64,000 bases of DNA from Anisodus tanguticus (lineage: Eukaryota > Streptophyta > Magnoliopsida > Solanales > Solanaceae): contig CM067545.1 of assembly GCA_034509755.1 (NCBI GenBank), positions 43,765,062-43,829,061 of the forward strand. Reading direction: 5' to 3'. This document shows, in pieces, positions 45,630 through 57,900 of the stretch (its first letter is position 1; every line of letters starts with the position of its first letter). The position numbers and the translations under genes are program-made. The notes under the pieces were generated by a model. It ran no database searches, had not been told where the DNA came from, and was given only the letters and a program-made list of their open reading frames with translations.

Positions 45630-45764
45630 ATGCATACATACACCATAGGTGGGTCGATCCTTGGCATCGACTCCACAATTAAGAAATCCACCAAAATTGT
45701 CGACGGGTCTCGCTCCCCCAACGACCATCAACATATTATTTGTAGCGTGATAATGATTGACTAA
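45630..45764 (+). other. Short leader frame of A, homologous to that of B
   Basis: 44-codon frame starting ATG CAT ACA TAC and ending TAA. It reads MHTYTIGGSILGIDSTIKKS at its start and aligns in frame with the leader frame of B at 54465-54055. No known domain. It could be an upstream ORF or a leftover of a leader gene. Confidence 0.4.
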
Positions 45765-48300
45765 TCCAAGCCTAATCATGACATGTCGATATTGGAAAAT
45801 GTACATACATTTTGTCTTCATTTCCAACAAAAGCATTGTAGTTTGACAGCTTGGATTATTCTGTCATAATCTCTCATATTTGGCGTTTAGGCCCACCTCT
45901 GGCATAAGAGAGGCTCCATGCATGTTAGGACGCACATTTAATTTCCGCACAATTTGTTTGCTATTTTTCTTCCTTTAACTCTGTACATAGTATTTAATGC
46001 AATAATTAGCTGCTTCAATTTTGTACATATCATACTATGTTGCTTGCGACTCTTGAACAGAAATTGTGTCACTTCCCAAGGATAAAGCATTCTTGAACAT
46101 CATGACTCGGATCTCGTGAAGCAATCAGGGGAGTTTTTGACCATACTTTCACACTTTACATTTTATTATTCTTTTAGTGACTTTCCTCCTTTCACCTGTT
46201 GCTCTTATTTATGCAGGAAGATCGTCCTCGTGAACAGTTGGGGGGTCGTTCTAAAACATTATTTCTGGATATACTCCAGGAAAGAACAAAGCCAAAGGCT
46301 TTCACAAAGATGACCGAAAGATGTTTTGACTGGAAAAAGTCAGCCAACACCAGATTCAACGAGTCATCACTTTAATTTGTCCATACTTTTGTTTTGTTAC
46401 ATATTTGCAAATTCAGTTGATATGTTTAATTTTCTTACATAATTTTTTTTTATATATCATACCAATTTTACAACATATCCTTACGAACTACGAGTGTCTG
46501 ATTCTCACCATACGGTGTGATACGTAGGTAACCCTTCTCGGGTGCGACACCCCTAAAAAAAAAAACCCCTAAAAATAAAAAAATCAAATCAAACAAAAAA
46601 ATGAAAAAAATGATTCTGGTTTATCAATCTTTTTTTTTCATTCATTATATCCTAATGGATAATCTTTTTTTCATTACATCCTAATGGACAATTTTTTTTT
46701 TATATATAACATCCTATTGTGACAACTATTTTTCATTGCATTCATTATATTACGGACAGTCATTTTACTTTGCATTCGTCCCATAGTGGACAATCATTTG
46801 TTTTATACAGTTTTTACTTATTATTTTATTGCAGATAAATCATTTTTCAATCATACATTTTTTATAACCTATCTGCACGAACTACGCACACCTGATTCTC
46901 GTCAAAGATGAGATACGTAGGCAGCCCTATTTGGGTTCGGTACCCTTTATTCAAAAAAAAAAAGGTACAAAAATATTTTTAAGAATCATTGATTGACTTG
47001 GTTGATACCAACACAGTTAGGAGCGTGCATAGGAAAGAACAAGTGGAGGATTGACTTTGTGGTAAACTATTGATTCTTCTGGTACCTCTCATTCACGCTT
47101 GTGTTGACACTTAAAAAGAAATTTGCTTTGCACGCTTTCAAGGTATGAACAAAGCCAACCTCATCGTTTCATATGCATTGTGTGGTGAGTTTTTAGAATA
47201 AGTTCAATTGCATTGCATTGTGATCTAGAACTTGGCTCGAATGTTTGTTGAGGCGAAATCCTGAGTAACACTTGGTATAGGAAAGGATCGTAGGCTTTCT
47301 TTGATCCGTTTGAGCCTTTCCAGCTTACCAAATAACATTATCCGTAGTACTTCCCTCTTTGAGCCTGAAGCCTATTTTTTTTAACAACCACATCCTATGC
47401 CTATACCCTTTTCTGAGTGCGTACACGCACTATCCCTCTTTTGGCCAGACCTCCTTGAACGTATCAGAAATGTGCAAATTGCTGAAAAAAGATCCGAGTT
47501 TGAAGTTGCAATGTTCCCGAAAGAGGAAAAGAAAACCAAACAAAAGGACAACTTCACACAAAAAAAGAAGTCGAAAGCCCAGACAGTATCAAAAAAAAAA
47601 GAATGAAATAACTCCGAAAAAGAGGAAAAAGCTCCAAAAGAAGTCGGTACAAAACAAAGGGGGCAAAAAGAAGCAAATCGGCATCAAGGCACACAAATAC
47701 CAATCACGGACATATTCCAACGCTCAAGGAAGGATTAGTCACTCCTTACCCAAATAATATCCTTTCCTTTCCCCAAGCCTACATTACAAACCCATAACAA
47801 GCCCTACATGATCCTACACCGAGTGTTCTCATATTAGTGGATACTCACATGACGGCCAAGCCTATGGTATCACAATTAAATGCATTGAACATCTTTCTGA
47901 GGGTGAGTGTACTTCTCTACACGTCCCAAAGTTCAAAATGCTGAAATACATATGAGAATGGGACTTTCTTTCAGTGAGGGCATTTGAAACATGAGGATGC
48001 ATATATGTCAAAACCTTGGCTTGAAGCGAGTATCGATACTCAGGTATGTCTGAGGTACCATCTGAAGCTGTAGGAATTACCCTGGAGTCAGCCTCGGTTA
48101 TACAGAGAGCAGTAACGGGAACCCATAAGCACAATACTAATTGTTGGTACCAACCGAAGTCAAGACGTGATTCTGTCTTTTTCATATTTTCAACAAAAAA
48201 AAAACAAACTTGCAAAATATATTGCATCATTTTTCAAACTCTATTCACTCTCTTTTACAAAAAAAAAAAAAAAAAAAACATTCTACAAATACAAATCTGT
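45765..48300 (+). other. Untranslated interior of A
   Basis: About 2.5 kb without recognisable coding. Two divergent copies of the hairpin repeat lie at 46485-46527 and 46879-46920, each preceded by T-rich DNA with CATCCTAATGGACAAT-type short repeats (46640-46800). A Lys-rich open stretch at 47359-47757 has low complexity and no homologue I know. A TTATTTATGCAGGAAG sequence near 46208-46222 looks like a 3' splice site; Ogre elements are spliced, but no donor was identified. Confidence 0.55.
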
Positions 48301-48310
48301 TTTGCCATAT

Positions 48311-48775
48311 GAACTACGTTATGACCTGATTCCCTCAGCGGGATACGTAGGCAGCCACATCAGCTTCGGTCTCATTTTTTAGAAAATCCTTACAAAAACC
48401 TTTTAGCTTACATGAACTACGTTATGACCTGATTCCCTTGGCGGGATACGTAGGAGGCCACATCGGCTTCGGTCCCATTTTCAGAAAATTCCTACAATCT
48501 TTTTTTGCTTGCATGAACTACGTTATGACCTGATTCCCTCGGTGGGATACGTAGGCGGCCACATCGGCTTCGGTCCCACTTTTTAGAAAAGCTTACAATC
48601 CCTTTTGACATGAACTACGTTATGACCTGATTCCCTCGGCGGGATACGTAGGCAACCACATCGGCTTCGATCCCATTTTGGAAAACTTCACAATCGTTTT
48701 TGCTTACATGAACTACGTTATGACCTGATTTCCTTTGTCGGAATACGTAGGCGGCCTATATCGGCTTCGGTCACA
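48311..48775 (+). repeat. Five tandem hairpin repeats in A
   Basis: Period 97-103 bp; units start at 48311, 48414, 48515, 48612 and 48710 with GAACTACGTTATGACC. Each has CTACGT pairing with ACGTAG and an inner stem TCCC/GGGA. In the fifth unit both strands of the inner stem changed (TTCC/GGAA). Downstream each unit has CCACATCGGCTTCGGTCCC. Confidence 0.85.
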
Positions 48776-49461
48776 CCATTGGAAATTTTCTTCCATTATC
48801 TTGCACACAATGCAATAGGCCCACATGATCGCCTTGATAGGACAAGCAAGTTGCCCGTACAAACTCGGTTTTGTCCAGTTGAAAGTTCAGCATCTTCATA
48901 TATTCCAGAAACTGGGGCAAATTTTAAGGGGTCACTGCAATAATACGCCAATGGACTTGGAAAAATGCCAGACAACTAAGTCTTCAATCCAAACCAGTCT
49001 GAGCTTGCAAGCGTCAAGGGCAAAAACTACAAAGTCAATGCGAATCAACCGCCCCTGCCCCTCAAACTCACATTTTCTTTGAGTGCAGGTCTTCAGGTTG
49101 ACAAAGGCGGGAAGCCGCGAAATGAGGCTTAATTTCGCAAAGAATTCCCGCATCGCCGCTCACCACAAGGATCACGTTCCTATTGGGCGTCTATACAAAA
49201 AAAAACATCATCTTGACCTACAGGGTCCCAGCTGCTATGTCCGTACAAGGACGATATTTCGACTCACAGGGTCATATTTCTCATCCTTATCCATTCCTTT
49301 TACATCGCTTATGTCTGCGCATTAACTTTTAATCTAGATTGTTGACATATCAATTCGACCTTAGGGTCACACTTTGCATCACGTCTAAACAACGACGTCA
49401 TTTTACATTTCGTCTACGCAACGACGACATCTGCATCACGTCTAAGCAACGACGTCATTTC

Positions 49462-50513
49462 AGGCGCCCACCTCCTAATGCGGGTATTTTATTTTCAGTC
49501 AGGCGCCCACCTTCTAATGCGGGTATTTTAATTTAAGTCAGGCGCCCACCTCCTAATGCGGGTATTTAAATTTCAGTCAGGCGCCCACCTCCTAATGCGG
49601 GTATTTTATTTTCAGTCAGGCGCCCACCTCCTAATGCGGGTATTTCATTTTCAGTCAGGCGCCCACCTCCTAATGTGGGTATTTCAATTTCAGTCAGGCA
49701 CCCACCTCCTAATGCGGGTATTTTAATTTCAGTTAGGCGCCCACCTCCTAATGCGGGTATTTCATTTTCAGTCAGGCACCCACCTTCCAATGCGGGTATT
49801 TTAATTTCAGTTAGGCGCCCACCTCCTAATGCGGGTATTTCAATTTCAGTCAGGCACCCACCTCCTAATGCGGGTATTTCATTTTCAGTCAGGCACCCAC
49901 CTCCTAATGCGGGTATTTTAATTTCAGTTAGGCGCCCACCTCCTAATGCGGGTATTTCAGTTTCAGTCAGGCACCCACCTCCTAATGCGGGTATTTTAAT
50001 TTTTGTCAGGCGCCCACCTCCTAATGCGGGTATTTTAATTTCTGTGAGGCGCCCACCTCCTAATGCGGGTATTTTAATTTCTGTCAGGCGCCCACCTCCT
50101 AATGCGGGTTTTTATATTTCTGTCAGGCGCCCACCTTCTAATGCGGGTATTTCAATTTCTGTCAGGCGCCCACCTCCTAATGCGGGTATTTTATTTCAGT
50201 CAGGCGCCCACCTCCTAATGCGGGTATTTTAATTTCTGTCAGGCGCCCACCTCCTAATGCGGGTATTTAAATTTCAGTCAGGCGCCCACCTCCTAATGCG
50301 GGTATTTCAATTTCAGTCAGGCACCCACCTCCTAATGCGGGTATTTCATTTTCAGTCAGGCGCCCACCTCCTAATGCGGGTATTTTAATTCCAGTCAGGC
50401 ACCCACCTTCTAATGCGGGTATTTCAATTTCAGTCAGGCGCCCACCTCCTAATGCGGGTATTTCTATTTCTGTCAGGCGCCCACCTTCTAATACGGGTAT
50501 TTTAATTTCAATC
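49462..50513 (+). repeat. 39-bp tandem array, 27 copies, in A 3' region
   Basis: Units of 38-39 bp built on CAGGCGCCCACCTCCTAATG and CGGGTATTT plus a short A/T segment ending TTCAGT. Variation among units is low: GCGCCC/GCACCC, CTCC/TTCC, and TTTCAGT/TTTCTGT, with neighbouring units often sharing variants. The array sits about 340 bp upstream of the purine tract. Because 39 is a multiple of 3, long open frames run through it by chance. Such arrays in the 3' untranslated part of Tat/Ogre elements are known seeds of satellite DNA. Confidence 0.93.
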
Positions 50514-50841
50514 GAGCCTATGCAACGACGCCATCTGCATTACGTCTAAGCAACGACGTCACCTCATTACGCATATGCTACAGAATCATCTACATTGGGA
50601 AATACTTCGAACATCGTTCAACCCTTCTCCCGATATTTCGCCACATCTGCAACCAGTGTCATCATAAGTCGACACTGGGGCATTGTTTCTTGAATGTGCA
50701 TAATCTTTTACAACTTCTCTCCCCGTCGGGATTCTATTTCATCCCACGCATCTCTAACCTTCCCTCGAGTCCCGATGATCAGGACAAAATTGGCTACTCA
50801 GTCAACTTCTTTGGCCGAAAACTCTTTCATCGTCTCCGGCC

Positions 50842-50854
50842 AAAGAGGGGCATC
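50842..50854 (+). other. Polypurine tract of A
   Basis: AAAGAGGGGCATC directly before the 3' LTR; the same tract borders the 3' LTR of B on the opposite strand at 36262-36274. Confidence 0.85.
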
Positions 50855-53800
50855 TGTTGACACCCAATTTTGTCCCATCTTTTTGGATTTTATTAGCAAT
50901 TTTTAATATTTTTGACACTTTAAAACAATTTTAAAATATAGGCATATATATGTATATATATCATTATTATTAGTATTATTTGCATTTTTTATTTGTCATT
51001 TGCATTTTAATATCACAATCATACTTTTACTCTAATATTATATGTTATTTTTATTTTCGCAAAACGGCATTGCATTTTGATTTTTTAATTTAAGCATCAA
51101 GCATTTCACAAATATTATATAATATCATATTGTCATCTTTACAATTTATAAATTTTGCAAAACTTTCTTTTTATATAATAAAACCCCTTTTATATTTTTA
51201 AACTCACCACCCACTTTTTATTTCCCTAACCCAAAATAATTCCTACCCAACCCAAACTAAAACCCATTTTTCGTCCAAGCCCAACCATCACCCATTTATT
51301 TCCCCAACCCAAAACAATTCCAAACCCACACTCCGAGGCCCAATCGGATCGGCCCATTGACCAAACACCCATTTTCTTATACCCAATTCCCTTCCCTTTA
51401 ATAAAACACACAAAACCCTACACTAAAAAAAAAAGAAAATCATTCTCTCTCTCTCTTTTCAAAACCGCCGCACACCCCCATACCCCCTAACCCCGACGCG
51501 ACCCCACACCCCATACCGGCGACCCCACGTCGCCGGTCACCACGCCACCAGCCACCCTACACCACCCACACCACCGTCGGTTTTGGGGGTTTTTGAGGTC
51601 CTAAGTCCGAAAAATGAGGGTTCCGGTTTACTTTCGTTGGTGGTTTCCGTTTATTTTGTTGGTGGTTTCCGTTCATTTTGTTGTTGGTTTCCGGTTTACT
51701 TTTGTTGGTGCTTTTGGTATTTTTGTTGGTGGTTTTCGATGCCGATGTTGGTGGTTTTGGAACTTTTGTTGGTGGTTTCCGGTCTGTTTTGGTGGTTTTA
51801 TTTCTGGTCGATTTTTATGATGCTGCTTTCTCGGGTCACAATCCGGGTCGGGTCAACCCGATTTAGGTAAGTTTTCCCATATTTTTATGCTTTTATATCT
51901 TCTTGTTGGTTATCTGAAATGTGGGAAAAATGCATTTCGGGTCGGGTCAACCGACCGGATCGGTCAAATTCCGATTTTGTGTATTTATATTTTGTTGTTG
52001 GTTATCTGTAATTTGGAAGAAAATCGATTCGGGTTGAAAAACATCCGATTCGGGTCGGGTCGACCCGGTTCGGTCAAATTCTAGATTTTTGTGTATTTAT
52101 ATTTTGTTGTTGGTTATCTGTAATTTGGAAGAAAATCGATTCGGGTTGAAAAACATCCGATTCGGGTCGGGTCATTGACCCGTGTCGGGTCGACCCGGTT
52201 CGGTTAAAATCCGGATTTTTGTATGTTTATATTGTGTTTTTGGTAATCTGAAAATTTGGGAAGAATTTGATTCGGGTTGAAATATCCGATCCGGGTCGGG
52301 TCGACCCGGTTCGAATAATTTTTCAGATTTTTGTGTGTTAATATTTTGTTGTTGGTTATCTGAAAATTCCAAAAAAATGTTTGATTCCGGGTCGGGTCAC
52401 CGTTCGAACCCGGTCTCGATTTTTTCCGAATCTGCTTCGATCCAAAAATTTCGAATTCGGGTCGGACGTTTTAATTGCAAACTGTTGGTTTATTTTGGCA
52501 TTTAAATATTCATACACGGATATCTTGTATTTTGCTGCTTTATCATTCTAACTAATACTGCATTTAGGCCGATGAAATTAAATTCGAGGCCGCGCTTTTC
52601 TTTTTTTTTGTTTCTCTGTTTTTTTAATTTACTGTTTTCAACATCCGTGCCACGGATATGTACTGTTTACTGTTTTTGAATTAAATACTGCATTTTGGCC
52701 GATGAAATTAAATTCGAGGCCGCACTTTTTTTCGTTTCGCTTCTCTGTTTACTGTTTTCTTTAACATCCGTGCAATGGATTACTTGTTTTATTTGTTTTA
52801 ACTAACAACGCATTTAGGCCGATGAAATTAAATTCGAGGCCGCTCTTCTTCGTTTCGTTTCTCTGTTTTCTGTTTTTCTGTTTACTGTTTTTAACATCCG
52901 TGCAACGGATATCTTGTTGTTTTACTGTTTTATTGTTTTTAACTAACACTACACTTAGGCCGATGAAATTGAATTCGAGGCCGCGTTTTTGTTTCTCTGT
53001 TTTATTATTTTTTACCGTTTTTAAACCAAATACCACAACGGCCGATGAAAAAATATCCGTCGATTTTTTAGGCCTCCACAAATTGTAAAGACGGAAAATA
53101 AAACTTCGGGCAAGGATGAAACTTAAATCTTTTTCACCCGAGAGACCAACATGTTCGGTAGGCAAGGCAACTAAAATGACCAACGAGTCATATGTTAGCG
53201 ACCACGACGTGATTGGAATGATCTTTTCAAAATTTAAGTCGAGCCCTCCGTAATCAAAACATTTATTGTTTTGGATACGAATCCGAAGTTATGTATATTC
53301 AATTGTTTCTAACCGTTTATTCTTGACAGCTTGCAAAGATAAGTCAAAGAAGGCAAATACCCCTCGGAGATTTCTTATTTTTTGTCGTTGTCTTTTACTT
53401 TCTTTAATTCAGCTTTATTTTCATTCTGCATTGTAATATTATTGTACTCGTGAAATTATTGAAATATTTAGAATAGGTAGACATAGAATTAATTGATAGG
53501 GTAGTCTAAAATTGGAAACCCATCGCTAGGTTATCTATATTTAGGCCCGTAACCCATACAATTTACATTGCATATATTTTTATCAATTTTCATACAAATG
53601 CATATTTATACTTTTTTCATCTTTACATGTATATTAATGCCATACAAATGCATACTTGTACAAAATGCATCATTTTATTAACATCTTGCAACATTATTTT
53701 TATATTTGTAAAAAATGTATTTTTCTTAGCATAACAATTAACTTGAATTTGATCGGATAACCGCAAGTTAGCGGATCTTAAAGGATGCCTAACCCCTTCC

Positions 53801-54014
53801 CTTTAGGGTAATAAAGAACCCTTACCTAGAATTTCATTAGTTTCGTAGGCCACAAAATCGGAGTTTATTTTGCAGCATTTAGTTAGCAATCAGGTGTCCT
53901 AATTCACCTTAGAATAATTAGGTGGCGACTCCTCAAGCAAGCATTTTTAATCCATCCAGAGGCGATCGACCCATCGCGTCGCGGAACCCTCGCAGGTCAA
54001 AATCGAGCGCGACA
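50855..54014 (+). repeat. 3' LTR of A
   Basis: 3160 bp, highly similar to the 5' LTR. The main differences are loss of some GGGTC units near 51840-51960, and an extra segment of about 45 bp near 53463-53508 (contains TAGAATAGGTAGACATAG). High similarity points to a fairly recent insertion. Confidence 0.92.
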
Positions 54015-54054
54015 ATCAACCTTTGGGAAAATAATCTAAACAGAAATAAACCTT

Positions 54055-54465
54055 CTAAAAAAAAAATGAAGAAAACCAAGTTAGTATAAGGCGAGTAATT
54101 ATTGATTCAAATATTATGAACGGGGTGAAAAGCAGCACAGAATAGCAAGCAGATTGTATGGAAATTAAATGTGCGTCTAATATGCATGGGGCATCTCTTA
54201 TGCCAGAGGTAGGTCTAAACGCCAGATATGCGGGATTACGACAGACTGATCCAAGCTGGCAATGCTTTGTCGGAAATGAGACAAATGAATGTACATTTTC
54301 CAATTTCGGCATGTCATGACTAGGCTTGAATTTATTTATCATTATCACGCTACACACAATATGCTGATTGATCGTTGGGTTGTGTGACCCGTCGACAACT
54401 TTGGTGGATTTCTTAATTGTGGAATCGATGCCAAGGATCGACCCACCTAAGGTGTATGCATGCAT
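54055..54465 (-). other. Leader open frame of B, N-terminus shared with A
   Basis: Open frame of 136 codons in the 5' leader, between the primer site and the A insertion. Its first 44 codons align in frame with a short frame at 45630-45764 of element A; most differences are conservative (Leu/Ile, Val/Ile, Asn/Asp). The rest is hydrophobic with no domain I recognise. Ogre elements carry an extra leader gene before gag, but this frame is far shorter, so it may be a remnant of that gene, an upstream ORF, or simply conserved leader DNA. Confidence 0.4.
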
Positions 54466-54883
54466 GCATGACTTAAAATAAATGGTGGTATAGCTCTATC
54501 CTAAATTTTCTAAGATTTGGCTGACTAGACACAAGGTTCCCGAGCGGACTACTCGAGTGAGAAGGCTACGCGGCCACCGGATGGTCCGGTCACTCCGCGC
54601 ATACGCCAACTCTCCTAAAATTTGGTAGATTGAAAGAAATTTGCGGGTGCGCAAAACACACCTCGCGTGTAGTGTGTGATAGTGTCAATTTTCCAGAGTG
54701 GAAGAAATATGAGCGAAATGCCAATTTAAGGAAAGCAGTAAAACAATATAGCAATTAAAGCAGTTATGCATGCAAAATTTTTTTTTACAAAGGAAACAAA
54801 TCAAAGCATTACATCAAACAAAGAGTGAAAGTAAAGCACAATTATAATTAACCTGAATTTGCTATGGTTAAGAACCTGAAAGA

Positions 54884-54901
54884 TCCCCAGTGGAGTCGCC
54901 A
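54884..54901 (-). other. Primer-binding site of B (tRNA-Arg)
   Basis: Reads TGGCGACTCCACTGGGGA on the minus strand, three bases after the LTR. The 3' end of plant tRNA-Arg(ACG), as I recall it, gives the same complement with one base different. This primer is typical of Ogre-type elements. Confidence 0.8.
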
Positions 54902-54904
54902 TGC

Positions 54905-57900
54905 TGTCGCGCCCTATTTTGACCTGGCTCGGGTCAAAGCGGAGCACAGACGTGTTCGGGTGATTCCTGGGTAAAAAGGGTTGAGGAGTCGCCACCTAAT
55001 TATTTTTTATGATGAATTAGGACACCTAAATATTAAACTAAATGCTGCAATGTAAACTCCAATTTTAAGGTCTGCGAAACTAGTGAGATTCTAGGTAAGG
55101 GTTCTTTATTATCCTAAAGGGAAGGGGTTAGGCATCCTTTAAGATCCGCTAACTTGCGGTTATCCGATCAAACTCAGGTTAATTATTACTAGAAAAATAT
55201 GTGTTTTATAAGTATAATAGATAAAAAGATATTTGCAAATAATTAGTAAATGATGCATTTTAAAAGAAAGATACATGTAGAGATTTTAAAAAAATATGCA
55301 TTTGTATGATATTTAAAGAGAAAGACATGTAGAGTTGAAAAATATGTATTTTGACAATTGATAGTAAAACAAATTTATTTATAATGTCAAAGAAGTAAAA
55401 TTTGGGAAAACAATGAATTGTAAATTGACAAAAGATAAACTTATTCGGTATGATTTAATAAAGCAAATAAAGATGACAAAAGTTGTTTTGAAAATCTTGA
55501 ATACGCGTGACGATCCTAAAATAAATAAACTAGCGAAGGATTTCTATGTTTGAATTTAACCGAGCCTACAAATAAATAAGCTAGCGACGGGTTTCAAATC
55601 TTAAACTACCCTGTGAATTAATCCTAAGTTTGCCTATTCTAAGCATTTCAATAGTTACATAAGTGCGATAAATAATATTACAATACAGAGCGGGATAAAA
55701 GCTGAATAAAAGAAAGTAAATGAAACAAATAACTCCGCGGATCATTTGACTTTATTTTTCTTTAATCCCTGCAAGCTGTCAAGAACAAGCGGTTAGAAAC
55801 AGTTAAATACAAATAACTTCATATCCGTATTCAAAACAGTGAATGTTTTGATTACGGAGGGCTCAGACTTAAATTTTGAAAAGAACATTCCAATCACGCC
55901 GTGGTTTACAAACATATGACTAATGTGGTTTATTTTGATTGCCTCGCCTACTAAACGTGTTGGTCTCTCGGGTGAAATAGAAAAAGATCACTATAATCAC
56001 GTCGCGGCTGCAAATATATAATTCACCTCGCCTACTAAACATGTTGATCTCGGATGAAATAAAGGTTTAAGCCTCATCATTGCCCAGAAGTTATATTTCC
56101 GTCTTTACAACTGTGGAGGCCTCAAAATCGACGGATATTTTTCATCGGCCAGTGTAGTATCGTGTTCAAATCAGTAAAATTAAAATTGAAACAGTAAACA
56201 GTAGGCAGTAGGCAGCAAGCAGGAAAACAGAGGCAAAAAAAAGACAGTTTCCGAAAATGACGCGGTGTCTAGTTTAAAACAGTAAAACAGTAATTTGGAA
56301 CCGAGCAGTGAACTGAAATAGAAAGCAGTACCCGAAAAGACGCGATATTTATTCGAAACAGTAAAACAGTGATATCCGTTGCAAGGATATTTAAAACAGT
56401 AAACTAATAAAACAGTAAGATATCCGTTGCACGGATGATTAAAACAGTTAAACTGAAAAACAGAGAATTAATGCTAAAACAGAAAATGAAAAGTGCGGCC
56501 TCGATTTCAATTTCATCGGCCTAAATGCGATATTAATAAAACAATAAAACAGTGCCAAAGAAACGAGCAGTGAGCAATTAAAGTATCCGACCCGAGTTCT
56601 GAAATTCGGGGACCGAAACAGGATTAAGAAGTATTTATGAAAAAATCAAACCCGGATCAGATTTCAACACCAATTTCAGATAACCAACATACAAGATACA
56701 AAATGCAATAATTCTGAAAAATATCCAAATCGGGTCGACCCGACCCGGGTCAGTGACCCGACCCGAATCAGTGGAGAACAACAAATCGAATCTTTTTTCA
56801 GCAAATTCAGATAACCAAAAATGCAAAATGCGAAACGCAAGGATTCTGGAAATATAACCAAATCGGGTCGACCCGACCCGGGTCAGTGATCCGACCCGAA
56901 ATCAGTGACCCGAAATCAGTGAAGAAACAACGAATCGAATTTTTCAGCAATTTCAGATAACCAATATGCAAGATGCGAAATGCAATAATTCTGAAAATAT
57001 TACCCAAACCGGGTCGACCCGACCCGGGTCAGTAACCCGACCCGACTCAGAAGCTAACCCGAATCAGATTTTTCATTTTTCAGATAACCAATAATAACAA
57101 CAGCAACAATGCAAGAAATTTGGAAATTCAAATCGGGTCGACCCGACCCGTATAGGAGATCCAACCCGACATCAAATAATTCCATCAATTCAAGATAACC
57201 AACATACAAAAATATGAAATGCAAGAATTCTGAAAATATCCAAATCGGATCGACCCGATCCGGGTCAGTGACCCGACCCAGGTCAGTGACCCGAATCCGA
57301 AATCAAATGATCCAAACCCAAATCAGATTTTAACACCAAATTCAGATAACCAATAACAAGAAAATGAAATGCAAGAATTCTGAAAATGTTACCCGACCCG
57401 GGTCGACCCGACCCGGGTCAGTGACCCGACCCGAATCGGAAAACTAAAAATCAGAGAATCAAAGGGGAGAACAAACCTTTTCGGACTTGATTCTTGAATA
57501 ACAAGGAAGGCAAATGCTTACAATCAAGAACACAACAAAATATTTATGTATATATGGAATAATCTTCCGAAAAATCCTCCAAAAAATCTGTTTTTCTCTC
57601 GAAAATCCCCCCCCTAAAATGAAAAACAACATGGGGTATTTATAGGTGGATTCCCCCCTAAAAAACGAGTTTGAAATTCGAAATAAAGGATAAAAAATCC
57701 GATTTTGGAAGCGGATTTTGGGGGGTATGGGTTGCGGATTTTATGGATGTCAGCGTAACAGCGGGGGGTTGGTGGCGGCAGGGGTGAGGTGACCGGCGAC
57801 GTGGGGTCGCCGGTATGGGGTGTGGGGTCGGCGGCGATTTGGGAGAAAGATAGGGTTTGAGATTTTTGATTTTTTTGTTTTTTGGTTTGGGGAATTAAAA

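Larger units (their letters stand above)
42051..54014 (+). mobile_element. Non-autonomous Gypsy (Tat/Ogre-like, LARD-type) element A, nested in B
   Basis: 11964-bp element with the perfect target duplication ATCAA (42046-42050 and 54015-54019). LTRs of 3154 and 3160 bp, TGTTGACACC to GCGCGACA; tRNA-Arg primer site; purine tract AAAGAGGGGCATC. The LTR ends, primer and purine tract match B, so both use the same machinery. The 5.65-kb interior shows no gag, protease, RT, RNase H or integrase in any frame. It contains only a leader related to B, hairpin repeats and a tandem array. Long LTRs with a coding-free interior define large retrotransposon derivatives (LARDs), which move using proteins of autonomous relatives. 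Confidence 0.92.

Noticed and set aside
46200..46230. Splice-acceptor-like TTATTTATGCAGG in the A interior
   Set aside because: Ogre elements do have an intron, but no donor or coding exon could be identified, so a single acceptor-like word is not evidence.
47359..47757. Lys-rich frame of 132 codons in element A
   Set aside because: Low-complexity A-rich DNA in the untranslated interior; no gag or other domain.
49675..50232. Open frame of 185 codons encoding a 13-residue repeat, and its minus-strand counterpart at 49566-49790
   Set aside because: It follows from a 39-bp tandem repeat (39 is divisible by 3) inside the untranslated 3' region of element A; both strands are open for the same reason.
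49462..50513. Possible CRISPR-like array of regular short repeats
   Set aside because: Units are directly tandem without unique spacers, and the sequence is plant nuclear DNA inside a retrotransposon.
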